Shown here: piece after piece, positions 5,053 through 12,975 of the stretch
How positions within the stretch are numbered: position 1 is the first letter of the stretch
Layout: every line of letters begins with the position of its first letter
Source of the DNA: CAZDSS01 sp964508185
GTDB lineage: Bacteria > Pseudomonadota > Alphaproteobacteria > Sphingomonadales > Govanellaceae
Direction of reading: 5' to 3'
Assembly: GCA_964508185.1 (NCBI GenBank)
Contig: CAZDSS010000051.1
Coordinates: 1-19,082 of the forward strand
Length of the DNA stretch: 19,082 nt
The notes under the pieces: generated by a model
Database searches by the model: none
What the model saw: only the letters and a program-made list of their open reading frames with translations
What the model was told of the DNA's origin: nothing
Made by a program: the position numbers and the translations under genes

Positions 5053-7824
5053 CTAGAACGGCGCCGATGCGCCGAGAAAGCTGCGGGTCGCCTCGATCGC
5101 ATCCCGAAGCCCCACCCGTTCCACCGTCACCCCTTCGGGGAAGGCGGTGAGCAGGCGCGACGGGGTCGCGCTGTCGAGGATGACGAACACCCCCTGATCG
5201 CCCGCGCGGCGGATGAGGCGGCCGAAGGCCTGCTTCAGCTTCAGCCGCGCCACCATGTCGTCATAGCGCCGCCCGCCGAAGGCGTTGCGCCGCACGCGGT
5301 GGAGAATGGTGGGGCGCGGCCAGGGCACCCGGTCGAACACGATGAGGCGAAGCGCCCGGCCGGGCACGTCCACGCCGTCGCGCACGGCGTCGGTCCCGAG
5401 CAGGCAGGAATTCTCCTCCGCCCGGAAGATGTCGATGAGGCTTCCCGTATCCATCGGCGTCACATGCTGGGCGTACAAGGGGATCCCCGCTTCATGGAGC
5501 GGCCCCTCGATCCGCTCGTGGACGCCCTTCAATCGGCTGATGGCGGTGGACAGCCCCAGCCCGCCGCCGCCTGAGGCAAGGAACAGCTCGCGATAGGCCG
5601 CCGCCACCTGTTCGGGGCTGTTGCGCCGGACGTCGGTCACCACGAAGACCCGGGTCCGCGCCGCATAATCGAAGGGGGAGGGGACGGAAAGGCGCGCGGG
5701 CGGTATGGCAAGGTGGGAGAAGCCGGTGCGCAATTCCGCGCTCTGCCAGTGTTCGTTGCCCGGGCTTTCCGGGTCATGGTCGCGCAAGGTGGCCGAGGTG
5801 ATGACGACCCCGTGCGCGTCCTCCAGCACCGCCTCGGCGAAGGGTTCCGTGGGGTCGATCCAGCGGCGGTGCATGCCCACGTCCAGCTCTCGACCCTGAG
5901 CCCGCTCCACCGCGAACCAGTCCACGAATTTCTCGTGCGGCGGCCCGTCGATGGACGCCAGCATGGCGCGCCAGCCGTGGGTTACCATCTCGGCCCGCCA
6001 GGTGATGGAGCGGGCGACGGATTCCATGCGGTTTCTGGTCGCGCTGTCGAGCTCCGCCGCGTCGCGGTCCAGCCGGTTGAGAAGGGCGGTCGCGAGCAAC
6101 TGCAGCGGCCGCGCGAGATCCTCGAGCTTGCGGTCGAATTCCATCGCCGCATCCACCAGGCCCGGGATGGGGTCTGTGGTCTCGGCCTCGAGCCCGTGGC
6201 CCTCGTCCTTGTCGCTGGCGCGGGCCAGCACCTGCGCGCGCACAAGGTAAAGGAACCGCTCGGCGGGGCCGAAGGGGTCGCCCTCCTGCAGGCGCTTGAG
6301 CCAGCCGTCGCCGGGAAGGCTTTGCGCCGCCTGCAGCACGTCCTTGAGCAGCTTTTCGCTGTCGGGATCGTCGGCGACGAGATCGCCCATGCGGTTCGAG
6401 AGGCCGCGGGCGCGGCCGCCCCCTTCGGTGCCGCGGATCCAGCGGCGAAGCTCGATGGCTTCCGCGCCCGTGAGCCCCACGGCGAAGGCGCTGTCGGCGG
6501 CGTCGAACAGGTGATGCCCCTCGTCGAAGATCACGCGCTTCGGCGCGTCCTGCTCGGTGCGGCGGCGCACCGCCTGGACCATGACAAGGGCGTGATTGGC
6601 GATGATGAGATCGGCGCGGCGCGCCTTCCGCGTCGAATGTTCGATGAAGCAGCGGCGGTAGTGCGGGCAGGCGGAATAGATGCATTCGCCCCGCCGGTCG
6701 GTGAGCCCGGCGATGCGGCCGCCGCCGTAGAAGCCTGCAAGCCATGACGGAAAGTCGCCGCCCACCATGTCGCCGTCGCGGGTATATCGCGCCCAGCGCT
6801 TCACCAGCCCCACGAGCGTGCGCGCCATGGGGTTGAGCGCGCCCTGACGGCTCCGTTCCTCGAGATTGAGGAGGCAGAGATAGTTCTCCCGTCCCTTGCG
6901 GATGACGGCGCGGGCGGCGCGGACCCTGGGGTCGGGATACAATTTCTGCAGTTCCTGGTCGAGCTGCCGCTGCAGGTTCTTTGTATAGGTTGAAAGCCAC
7001 ACGCTGCCGCCGTTGCGCTCGGCCCACAGGCTTGCGGGCGCCACATAGCCGAGGGTCTTGCCCGTGCCCGTCCCGGCCTCGGCAAGCAGCGCGATGGGTG
7101 CGCGGACCTGCAGGGGCGGCGCGAAGATGCCTGCGACCGCCGCCGTGAAATCGCGCTGGGCAGGCCGTTTCTCGGCCCCGTCGCCGACGATCGACGTCAG
7201 GCGTTCCACCGCTTCCACAGGATCCACGCCGCGGGTTCCGGGCGGGGGCGACGGCGCCTCGTCCTCCCATTCGGGAAGATCGTCGAACAGATTGCGGGCG
7301 CGGTCCCGGGATTGCCCGCGCCGGGCGAGGGCGAGAAGCATCAGCTCCCCCCACGGCCAGCCGGCATTGGCCATGTCCGCCGCATCCCCCGCGATCCCGG
7401 CGCCGTAGGGGTAAGCGGAATCCAGAAGATCGGCGCAGAGGCGGCGCACCGCCTGCAGGATCACGGCGGCCTCATGTGCGGCGTCATGGCCGGGCGGGGG
7501 CAGGCCGAGGGCCGCGGCGATGCCGCCCGCGGTCGGGATGCAGACTTCCGCGGGGCGAATGAAGGCGAACAGTTCCAGAATGTCGAGAAAGCGCGGCTCC
7601 GCGACACCGGCCCGGCGCGCCACCAGCATCTGGTTGCAGACGATCACGGGCTGCCGCAGCAGGCGGCCCGCAAGCTGGCCAAGCGGGATCTCCTCCGACC
7701 GCCCGTCATGATGGCGGACGAGCGCGCCCCGGGGCCCCGCGACCAGGGCGGGAAGGTCGCGAAGATAGGCGTCGATTTCCGCAGGCAATGCGGGGCCGGG
7801 ATCGCTGTGGGGCGGGATGTTCAT
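5053..7824 (-). CDS. DinG-like Fe-S DNA helicase (XPD superfamily)
   Basis: A 923-residue superfamily 2 helicase. The ATP-binding loop GTGTGKT is at 251-257 and the DEGH (DEAH-type) box at 434-437. Four cysteines between them, Cys317, Cys381, Cys386 and Cys392, fit the 4Fe-4S cluster of XPD/DinG enzymes. Motif VI QAFGRLIRR lies near 865-873. Family members unwind DNA 5' to 3' and resolve R-loops or G-quadruplexes. It is about 200 residues longer than E. coli DinG: residues 1-215 form an extension before the helicase, with ELFAFIRP and CIPTAGGIAAALGL blocks. It may be a decayed exonuclease-like domain, but that is inference. The ATG at 7824 lacks an RBS and sits 7 bases after a TATAGT box. It is divergent from lysS. 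Confidence 0.88.
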   Translation of the reverse strand: MNIPPHSDPGPALPAEIDAYLRDLPALVAGPRGALVRHHDGRSEEIPLGQLAGRLLRQPVIVCNQMLVARRAGVAEPRFLDILELFAFIRPAEVCIPTAGGIAAALGLPPPGHDAAHEAAVILQAVRRLCADLLDSAYPYGAGIAGDAADMANAGWPWGELMLLALARRGQSRDRARNLFDDLPEWEDEAPSPPPGTRGVDPVEAVERLTSIVGDGAEKRPAQRDFTAAVAGIFAPPLQVRAPIALLAEAGTGTGKTLGYVAPASLWAERNGGSVWLSTYTKNLQRQLDQELQKLYPDPRVRAARAVIRKGRENYLCLLNLEERSRQGALNPMARTLVGLVKRWARYTRDGDMVGGDFPSWLAGFYGGGRIAGLTDRRGECIYSACPHYRRCFIEHSTRKARRADLIIANHALVMVQAVRRRTEQDAPKRVIFDEGHHLFDAADSAFAVGLTGAEAIELRRWIRGTEGGGRARGLSNRMGDLVADDPDSEKLLKDVLQAAQSLPGDGWLKRLQEGDPFGPAERFLYLVRAQVLARASDKDEGHGLEAETTDPIPGLVDAAMEFDRKLEDLARPLQLLATALLNRLDRDAAELDSATRNRMESVARSITWRAEMVTHGWRAMLASIDGPPHEKFVDWFAVERAQGRELDVGMHRRWIDPTEPFAEAVLEDAHGVVITSATLRDHDPESPGNEHWQSAELRTGFSHLAIPPARLSVPSPFDYAARTRVFVVTDVRRNSPEQVAAAYRELFLASGGGGLGLSTAISRLKGVHERIEGPLHEAGIPLYAQHVTPMDTGSLIDIFRAEENSCLLGTDAVRDGVDVPGRALRLIVFDRVPWPRPTILHRVRRNAFGGRRYDDMVARLKLKQAFGRLIRRAGDQGVFVILDSATPSRLLTAFPEGVTVERVGLRDAIEATRSFLGASAPF

Positions 7825-7831
7825 GGCCGCG

Positions 7832-7860
7832 ACTATAAAGCGCGTCGCCGCCGGGCGCCA
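7832..7860 (-). promoter_or_regulatory. Candidate promoter of the DinG-like helicase
   Basis: On the minus strand TGGCGC (7860-7855) and TATAGT (7837-7832) are 17 bases apart. The -10 matches 5 of 6 consensus bases; the -35 is weak. The box ends 7 bases before the ATG at 7824, so the mRNA would start on the start codon. No Shine-Dalgarno sequence is present, which agrees with a leaderless transcript. Confidence 0.42.
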
Positions 7861-7873
7861 CCGCTCCCGGCAA

Positions 7874-7902
7874 TTGACGGCACAGCGGCCGCTCACTATG
7901 GT
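7874..7902 (+). promoter_or_regulatory. Promoter of lysS
   Basis: TTGACG (7874-7879) and TATGGT (7897-7902) are separated by 17 bases, a good sigma-70-type match (5 of 6 and 4 of 6). Transcription would begin near 7909, giving a leader of about 32 bases containing the GAGAGG ribosome-binding segment. Confidence 0.62.
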
Positions 7903-7940
7903 CGCGCGAGATTTCTTCAACCCTCGAGAGGCAAAGACCC

Positions 7941-9512
7941 ATGGACCGCGAACTGGCTATGACGAGCAATGCCTGGCCCTTCCAGGAAGCCCTGAAGCTT
8001 GTCGAACGGCTGAAACGCGCGCCCAAGGAAGAAGTGATCTTCGAGACCGGGTATGGGCCCAGCGGCCTCCCCCATATCGGCACCTTCGGCGAGGTCGCCC
8101 GCACCACCATGGTGCGTCATGCCTTCTCCATGCTGTCCGACGTGCCGAGCCGCCTCATTGCCTTTTCCGACGACATGGACGGCCTGCGGAAGGTCCCGGA
8201 CAACGTGCCGAACCGGGAGATGCTGGCGGAGCATCTGCAGAAGCCCCTGACCTCCGTCCCCGATCCCTTCGGCAAGTACGAAAGCTTCGCCCACCACAAC
8301 AACGCCATGCTGCGCTCGTTCCTCGACAGCTTCGGCTTCGAGTACGAGTTCCATTCGGCGACCGAATGCTACAAGTCCGGCCGGTTCGACGCGACGCTGC
8401 TCAAGGTGCTCGAACATTACGATGCCGTAATAAACGTCATCCTGCCGACCCTCGGGCCCGACCGGCGCAAGACCTACAGCCCCTTCCTTCCCGTCTGCCC
8501 GCGCACGGGCCGGGTGCTGCAGGTGCCGGTGATCGCCCGGGATCTCGATGCCGGCACCATTACATATGAAGACCCCGAGACGGGGCAGAAGGTGGAGGTT
8601 CCGGTCACTGGCGGCCATTGCAAGCTGCAATGGAAGGCCGACTGGGCCATGCGCTGGGTGGCGATCGGCGTCGATTACGAGATGGCGGGCAAGGACCTGA
8701 TCGATTCCGTGACCCTGTCCAGCAAGATCTGCCGCATCCTCGGCGCGACGCCGCCCGAAGGCTTCAATTACGAGCTCTTCCTTGACGAGAAGGGCGAGAA
8801 GATCTCCAAGTCCAAGGGCAACGGCCTCACCATCGAGGAATGGCTGCGCTATGCCGCGCCGGAAAGCCTCGCGCTCTACATGTACCAGGCGCCGCGCAAG
8901 GCCAAGCGGCTCTATTTCGACGTGATCCCGCGGGCGGTCGACGAATATTACAGCCATCTCGCCGCCTATGAGGGGCAGGACCGCAAGGCGCAGCTTGCAA
9001 ACCCCGTGTTCCACATCCATTCGGGCGCGGTGCCGAAGGTGGACATGCCGGTGAGCTTCGGCTTGCTGCTCAATCTGGTGGGCGCGGCGCAGACGGGCGA
9101 TCGCGACGTCCTGTGGGGCTTCATCAGCCGCTATGTGAAGGGCGCGACCCCCGAAAGTCATCCCGAGCTCGACCGCGCCCTCGGCTATGCGGCCGCCTAT
9201 TACGAGGATTTCGTGAAGCCCACCAAGAGCTTCCGCCTGGCCGACGACAATGAGCGGGCGGCGCTTCAGGACCTGCTCGCGCGGCTCGAGAAGCTGTCGG
9301 ACGATGCCGACGGCGAGACGGTGCAGAACGAGGTCTATGAGGCGGGCAAGGCCGCGGGCTATGAGAACCTCCGCGACTGGTTCAAGGCGCTCTACGAGAT
9401 CCTGCTCGGCCAGTCCCAGGGTCCGCGCATGGGGTCGTTCTTCGCCCTCTACGGGCTCGAGAATTCCCGCGATCTGCTGCGCAAGGCGATTCGGGGCGAA
9501 GCCATCGCCTGA
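7941..9512 (+). CDS. lysS: Lysyl-tRNA synthetase, class I
   Basis: A 523-residue class I lysyl-tRNA synthetase, which charges tRNA-Lys with lysine. It has the class I HIGH signature as PHIGTF (His45-Gly47) and a KMSKS-type loop KISKSKGN (287-294). Class I LysRS is the archaeal form and is unrelated to the class II enzyme of E. coli; among bacteria it is known from alphaproteobacteria and spirochaetes. The central Cys residues (PVCPRTG, GGHCKLQW) lie in the catalytic domain, and the C-terminal helical part (about 360-523) should read the anticodon. The ATG at 7941 has GAGAGG about 9 bases upstream; a second ATG at 7959 has none. It converges with a GNAT gene 6 bases beyond its stop. Confidence 0.96.
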   Translation: MDRELAMTSNAWPFQEALKLVERLKRAPKEEVIFETGYGPSGLPHIGTFGEVARTTMVRHAFSMLSDVPSRLIAFSDDMDGLRKVPDNVPNREMLAEHLQKPLTSVPDPFGKYESFAHHNNAMLRSFLDSFGFEYEFHSATECYKSGRFDATLLKVLEHYDAVINVILPTLGPDRRKTYSPFLPVCPRTGRVLQVPVIARDLDAGTITYEDPETGQKVEVPVTGGHCKLQWKADWAMRWVAIGVDYEMAGKDLIDSVTLSSKICRILGATPPEGFNYELFLDEKGEKISKSKGNGLTIEEWLRYAAPESLALYMYQAPRKAKRLYFDVIPRAVDEYYSHLAAYEGQDRKAQLANPVFHIHSGAVPKVDMPVSFGLLLNLVGAAQTGDRDVLWGFISRYVKGATPESHPELDRALGYAAAYYEDFVKPTKSFRLADDNERAALQDLLARLEKLSDDADGETVQNEVYEAGKAAGYENLRDWFKALYEILLGQSQGPRMGSFFALYGLENSRDLLRKAIRGEAIA

Positions 9513-9518
9513 CGCGGG

Positions 9519-9983
9519 TCAGAGGCGCTTCTCGAAGAACAGCACCCGGTCCGGCGGATTGGGGTTGTAGGGCGGAATGGGCGTGAAGCCGAGGCTTTCA
9601 TAGAGGGCCCTGGCGGCGGTGAGACTGTCCAGCGTATCGAGCCGCATGGCTTCAAAGCCCGCATCCCGCGCCCAGGAGAGCGTCGCTTCCGCCAGCTTCC
9701 GGCCAAGGCCCGTGCCGCGCGCCTCGGGCCGCACGTAAAGGCGCTTCATCTCGCAGATCCCGGCTCCCAGCGGCCGCACGCCCACGGCGCCCACCGCCGC
9801 GCCGCTTTCCTTCGCCAGGAAAAGGGTTCCCGCGGGCGGCACGTAAGGTCTCGGGAAGCCCTGCATCTCCTGCTCGAAATCGTAAAGGCTGATGCGGTCG
9901 CTGAGCCATTCCGCATATTCGCGGAACAGGGCGGCGACGGCGGCGAGGTCATGCTTGGTTGCGGGCTGGATGATCTCGATCAT
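9519..9983 (-). CDS. GNAT family N-acetyltransferase
   Basis: A 154-residue acetyltransferase of the GNAT fold, which transfers acetyl from acetyl-CoA to an amine. The acetyl-CoA-binding motif A is clear: EMKRLYVRPEARGTGLGRKL with the Arg-x-x-Gly-x-Gly core at 89-94. The C-terminal block LDSLTAARALYESLGF (117-132) is motif B, with the usual catalytic-region tyrosine. The substrate cannot be deduced. The RBS is weak (GAGG about 12 bases before the ATG). It is divergent from the TPR-like gene, and a small palindrome, TGCTA-CGA-TAGCA at 10015-10027, lies between them. Its stop lies 6 bases from the lysS stop. Confidence 0.9.
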   Translation of the reverse strand: MIEIIQPATKHDLAAVAALFREYAEWLSDRISLYDFEQEMQGFPRPYVPPAGTLFLAKESGAAVGAVGVRPLGAGICEMKRLYVRPEARGTGLGRKLAEATLSWARDAGFEAMRLDTLDSLTAARALYESLGFTPIPPYNPNPPDRVLFFEKRL

Positions 9984-10014
9984 GCTGCCGGGATACCTCG
10001 TGGAGACGGCCGCA

Positions 10015-10027
10015 TGCTACGATAGCA
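10015..10027. promoter_or_regulatory. Small palindrome in the GNAT/TPR divergent region
   Basis: TGCTA-CGA-TAGCA is a 5-bp inverted repeat with a 3-base centre. It holds a -10-like TACGAT (10018-10023) that ends 7 bases before the TPR gene's ATG and, on the other strand, TATCGT facing the GNAT gene. It could be an operator or two back-to-back -10 boxes; no good -35 is seen. Confidence 0.3.
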
Positions 10028-10030
10028 CCC

Positions 10031-10825
10031 ATGGGCCGCGCCATACTGATCGCGTGCCTCGCCCTGCTTCTGGCCGCGGGCGCCGATCCCGGGGACAGAG
10101 CGGCGGATCTGCTGCGCCGGGGCGAATTCCGCGCCGCGGCGGAAGCGGGACAGGGGCTCGATACCGCCGACGGCCTTGCCGTGGCGGCCAAGGCCCTTCT
10201 CGTGCTCGGCGCCTATGAACTGGAGGGGCCGGCGCGGGTCGCCGCCGTCCATGAGGCGGAGCAGGCGGCGCGCCGGGCGCTCGCGCTCGATCCCGATCAC
10301 GTGGACGCCCGCCTCCATCTGGTGGTCGCCCTCGGCTACCGCGCGCGGATCGAGGGCAAGGCGGCGGCCCAGCGCCGCGGCTATGGCGGCACGGCGAAAC
10401 GGCTGCTCGACGAGGCGGCAAGGCTCGCGCCGGAAGATCCCTGGGCCCACGCCATCCGCGGCGGCTGGCATGCGGAAGTGGTGGCGGTGGGCGGCCCCAT
10501 CGGCGCGCTCCTCTTCGGCGCCAGCATGAAGAAGGCCCATTCCGCCTTCCGCAGGGCGATCGATCTCGATCCCGCAAATCCCGGCCTTCGCGTGGAATAT
10601 GCCAAGGCCATGCTGTTCGTGGACCGCGACCTTGCGGACGCCGCCGCGGCGCAGCTCGCGGAGGCGGCGAAGCATCCGCCGCGCGATGCGTTCGAGGCGA
10701 TCCTGGCGCGGCAGGGCGAAGCGCTGCGCGCCGCCATCCGCAGCGGCAACAGGGCGGCGATCGTCGCCGCGCTCGATGCCGCAACCCCCTTCCTCGGCGC
10801 CGACCGGGCCCGGCTTGAACCCTGA
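10031..10825 (+). CDS. Exported TPR-like helical repeat protein
   Basis: A 264-residue Ala-rich helical protein. Residues 1-17 are a short hydrophobic signal segment (MGRAILIACLALLLAAG), so it is probably periplasmic. At least two TPR-like helix pairs are visible: AARRALALDPDHVDARLHLVVAL (about 80-102) and AFRRAIDLDPANPGLRVEYAKAML (about 172-195), both with the LDP-x-x-x-x-A/G spacing typical of TPRs. Such repeats are protein-binding scaffolds; no catalytic motif is seen and no partner can be named. The ATG at 10031 lacks a Shine-Dalgarno sequence and lies 7 bases after a -10-like TACGAT. It is followed by an AT-rich gap before metK. Confidence 0.72.
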   Translation: MGRAILIACLALLLAAGADPGDRAADLLRRGEFRAAAEAGQGLDTADGLAVAAKALLVLGAYELEGPARVAAVHEAEQAARRALALDPDHVDARLHLVVALGYRARIEGKAAAQRRGYGGTAKRLLDEAARLAPEDPWAHAIRGGWHAEVVAVGGPIGALLFGASMKKAHSAFRRAIDLDPANPGLRVEYAKAMLFVDRDLADAAAAQLAEAAKHPPRDAFEAILARQGEALRAAIRSGNRAAIVAALDAATPFLGADRARLEP

Positions 10826-10861
10826 AATTGCGCCATTCCCGGCACATAACGGAAAATTTAT

Positions 10862-10887
10862 ATAAAGGAAGCTTTATGCTTGTTTTT
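10862..10887 (+). terminator. AT-rich hairpin and T-tract after the TPR gene
   Basis: ATAAAG-GAAG-CTTTAT (10862-10877) is a 6-bp hairpin, or alternatively AAGC-TTTAT-GCTT (10869-10881), followed by a run of six Ts. The stem is weak and AT-rich in a GC-rich genome. It may end the TPR transcript, or the segment may be part of the metK promoter region. Confidence 0.35.
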
Positions 10888-10913
10888 TGGCCACGCTGCG
10901 GGTACTGATTTTT

Positions 10914-10928
10914 TGACCGACTAGGTCA
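10914..10928. promoter_or_regulatory. Palindromic operator-like site upstream of metK
   Basis: TGACC-GACTA-GGTCA is a 5-bp inverted repeat with a 5-base centre, 40 bases upstream of the metK start. Its left half overlaps TTGACC, a possible -35. The form resembles sites bound by dimeric HTH repressors such as TetR-family proteins; the binding protein is unknown. Confidence 0.35.
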
Positions 10929-10968
10929 GAACGCGCGCCATTTCATACGTCCACAAGGAGCATTCCGC

Positions 10969-12138
10969 GTGTCCCAAAAGAGCAAGCTGTTTACGAGCGA
11001 ATCCGTCTCCGAAGGCCATCCCGACAAGGTGGCGGACCGGATCTCCGACGAAATCCTCGATGCTTTCCTGAGCCGCGACCCCGAAGCCCGGGTGGCCGTG
11101 GAGACGCTGACCACCACCAACAAGGTGGTGCTGGCGGGCGAGGTGCGCTCCAGGGACCCGCTGACCCCGGCGGAGATGGAGGAACTGGCGCGCAAGGCCG
11201 TGCGCGAGATCGGCTACGAGCAGGACGGCTTCCACTGGCGCGACCTGTCGGTGGATTGCTACGTCCACGGCCAGTCGGCGGACATCGCGCAGGGGGTGGA
11301 CGCCAGCGGCAACAAGGACGAGGGCGCCGGCGACCAGGGCATCATGTTCGGCTTCGCCTGCCGCGAGACCGACGTGCTGATGCCCGCCCCAATCACCTAT
11401 TCCCACCGCATCCTGCAGGCCCTGTCCAGGGCGCGGCATGACGGCCTCAAGGATTTCGGGCCCGACGCCAAGAGCCAGGTGACGCTCCTTTACGAAGACG
11501 GCCGCCCGGTGCGCGCCACCAAGGTGGTGGTCTCCACCCAGCATGCGGAGCATCTGACCCAGGACGACGTGCGCAAGCTCGTGATCCCCTATATCGAGGC
11601 AAGCCTGCCCAGGGGCTGGATGCCGTCGTCCGAGAACATCTACATCAATCCCACGGGCAAGTTCGTGATCGGCGGGCCCGACGGCGACGCGGGCCTTACC
11701 GGCCGCAAGATCATCGTGGACACCTACGGCGGCGCGGCGCCCCATGGCGGCGGCGCCTTCTCCGGCAAGGATCCGACCAAGGTGGACCGTTCGGCGGCCT
11801 ATGTCGCCCGCTATCTCGCCAAGAACGTGGTGGCGGCGGATCTCGCCGAACGCTGCACCATCCAGATCTCCTATGCGATCGGCGTGTCGGAACCCATGTC
11901 CTTCTACGTCAATCTCCACGGCACCGGCCGGGTCGAGGAAAGCGTTCTCGAGAAGGTCCTGCCCGAGCTTGTGGATCTGCGTCCCCGCGGCATCCGCGAG
12001 CGGCTGCAGCTCAACCGTCCGATCTATGCGCGCACCACGGCCTACGGCCATTTCGGCCGCGCGCCCGAGGCCGACGGCGGCTTCAGCTGGGAGCGCACCG
12101 ATCTCGTGGACGAGCTCAAGGACGCCGTCCGCTCGTGA
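10969..12138 (+). CDS. metK: S-adenosylmethionine synthase
   Basis: A 389-residue MetK that makes S-adenosylmethionine from methionine and ATP in the cytosol, normally as a tetramer. The N-terminal SEGHPDKVADRISD (14-27) has the catalytic His17; signature 1 GAGDQGIMFGFA is at 119-130 and the glycine-rich phosphate loop GGGAFSGKD at 260-268. Length is standard. The start is GTG at 10969, with a perfect AAGGAG 8 bases upstream. The stop overlaps the GTG of trmB (GTGA), so the two are probably translationally coupled; trmB uses the product of this enzyme. Upstream lie an AT-rich gap and an operator-like palindrome. No known SAM riboswitch could be fitted. Confidence 0.97.
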   Translation: MSQKSKLFTSESVSEGHPDKVADRISDEILDAFLSRDPEARVAVETLTTTNKVVLAGEVRSRDPLTPAEMEELARKAVREIGYEQDGFHWRDLSVDCYVHGQSADIAQGVDASGNKDEGAGDQGIMFGFACRETDVLMPAPITYSHRILQALSRARHDGLKDFGPDAKSQVTLLYEDGRPVRATKVVVSTQHAEHLTQDDVRKLVIPYIEASLPRGWMPSSENIYINPTGKFVIGGPDGDAGLTGRKIIVDTYGGAAPHGGGAFSGKDPTKVDRSAAYVARYLAKNVVAADLAERCTIQISYAIGVSEPMSFYVNLHGTGRVEESVLEKVLPELVDLRPRGIRERLQLNRPIYARTTAYGHFGRAPEADGGFSWERTDLVDELKDAVRS

Positions 12139-12866
12139 CCCCCGTTCCCGGCAACGGGAACGATCACGAGGATCTTCCCGAACATCAGTTCTACGGCCGG
12201 CGCAGGGGGCATCCCCTGCGCGCCCGCGCCGCCCAGCTCGTGGAGGAGGTGCTGCCCCGGGTGGCGGTGCCCCGTCCCGCCGCGGGCGAGCGGCTGGGTC
12301 TTGCGGCCGTCTTCCCCGACCCGGCGCGGCCCCTCTGGGTCGAGATCGGCTTCGGCCGGGGCGAGCATCTGGCGGCCCAGGCCGAGGCCAATCCCCAGGT
12401 CAATTTCATCGGCTGCGAGCCCTTCATCAACGGGGTCGCGGGCCTTCTCGCCCATATGGAGGACAGGGGGCTCGCCAATGTGCGGGTCTTCGCCGAGGAC
12501 GCGCGCTATCTCCTGCCCGCCCTGCCAGACGCATCCGTGGAGCGGCTCTTTCTGCTGTTCCCCGATCCCTGGCCCAAGAAGCGGCACAACAAGCGCCGCT
12601 TCATCAGCGACGAGAATCTGACCGAGATCGCCCGCGTCCTCGTTGACGGCGGCGAGTTCCGCTTCGCCACCGATCACATGGACTATTGCCGCTGGGGCCT
12701 CGCCCACGTCATGCGCCATGGCGCCTTCGAATGGCTGGCGGAGCGCCCCGCCGACTGGCGCGACCGCCCGGCGGACTGGGTCGAGACGCGCTACGAGCAG
12801 AAGGCCCTCGCCCGCGGCGAACGCTGCGCCTATCTCCGCTTCCGGCGGCTGCCCCGGCAGGCCTGA
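12135..12866 (+). CDS. trmB: tRNA (guanine-N7-)-methyltransferase
   Basis: A 243-residue TrmB, which methylates N7 of G46 in the tRNA variable loop using S-adenosylmethionine. The SAM-binding motif VEIGFGRGEH is at 69-78. The family hallmark FPDPWPKKRHNKRRF (142-156) and the TRYEQKA motif near the C terminus (218-224) are both intact. The GTG at 12135 overlaps the metK TGA in a GTGA, so metK ribosomes can reinitiate here. Residues 1-20 precede the usual domain but keep the family's typical FYGRRRGHPLR start. The metK-trmB pair links SAM supply to a SAM-using RNA modification. Confidence 0.95.
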   Translation: MTPVPGNGNDHEDLPEHQFYGRRRGHPLRARAAQLVEEVLPRVAVPRPAAGERLGLAAVFPDPARPLWVEIGFGRGEHLAAQAEANPQVNFIGCEPFINGVAGLLAHMEDRGLANVRVFAEDARYLLPALPDASVERLFLLFPDPWPKKRHNKRRFISDENLTEIARVLVDGGEFRFATDHMDYCRWGLAHVMRHGAFEWLAERPADWRDRPADWVETRYEQKALARGERCAYLRFRRLPRQA

Positions 12867-12905
12867 ATCTCGCCCGGCTCCCCGCCGACGCCCGACGCTT
12901 CCCCG

Positions 12906-12935
12906 TTGCGAAGCGGTCTGGTCCTGTGGTAGCTA
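12906..12935 (+). promoter_or_regulatory. Candidate promoter of the first usp gene
   Basis: TTGCGA (12906-12911) and TAGCTA (12930-12935) are 18 bases apart, about 40 bases before the ATG. The second usp gene has a similar arrangement (TTGCTC/TAACTA), and both -10 boxes continue into CTACG. Confidence 0.35.
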
Positions 12936-12975
12936 CGCCTTATGGACTAGGCAATGGGGTCGAAGGGGGCCCGGC

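Noticed and set aside
5774..7354. 526-codon minus-strand frame overlapping the helicase in another phase
   Set aside because: It is an Arg/Pro/Gly-rich out-of-frame reading of the helicase gene, which has all its motifs in the chosen frame.
7917..9161. 414-codon frame antisense to lysS
   Set aside because: It lies wholly within the LysRS gene, whose catalytic motifs are clear; the protein has no recognisable motif.
10924..10965. SAM/SAH riboswitch upstream of metK
   Set aside because: GGTCAGAACG and the terminal AAGGAGCA recall the motif, but the conserved core and the closing GUGACC arm are missing.
10921..12051. 376-codon frame antisense to metK
   Set aside because: It mirrors MetK codon structure and has no family features.
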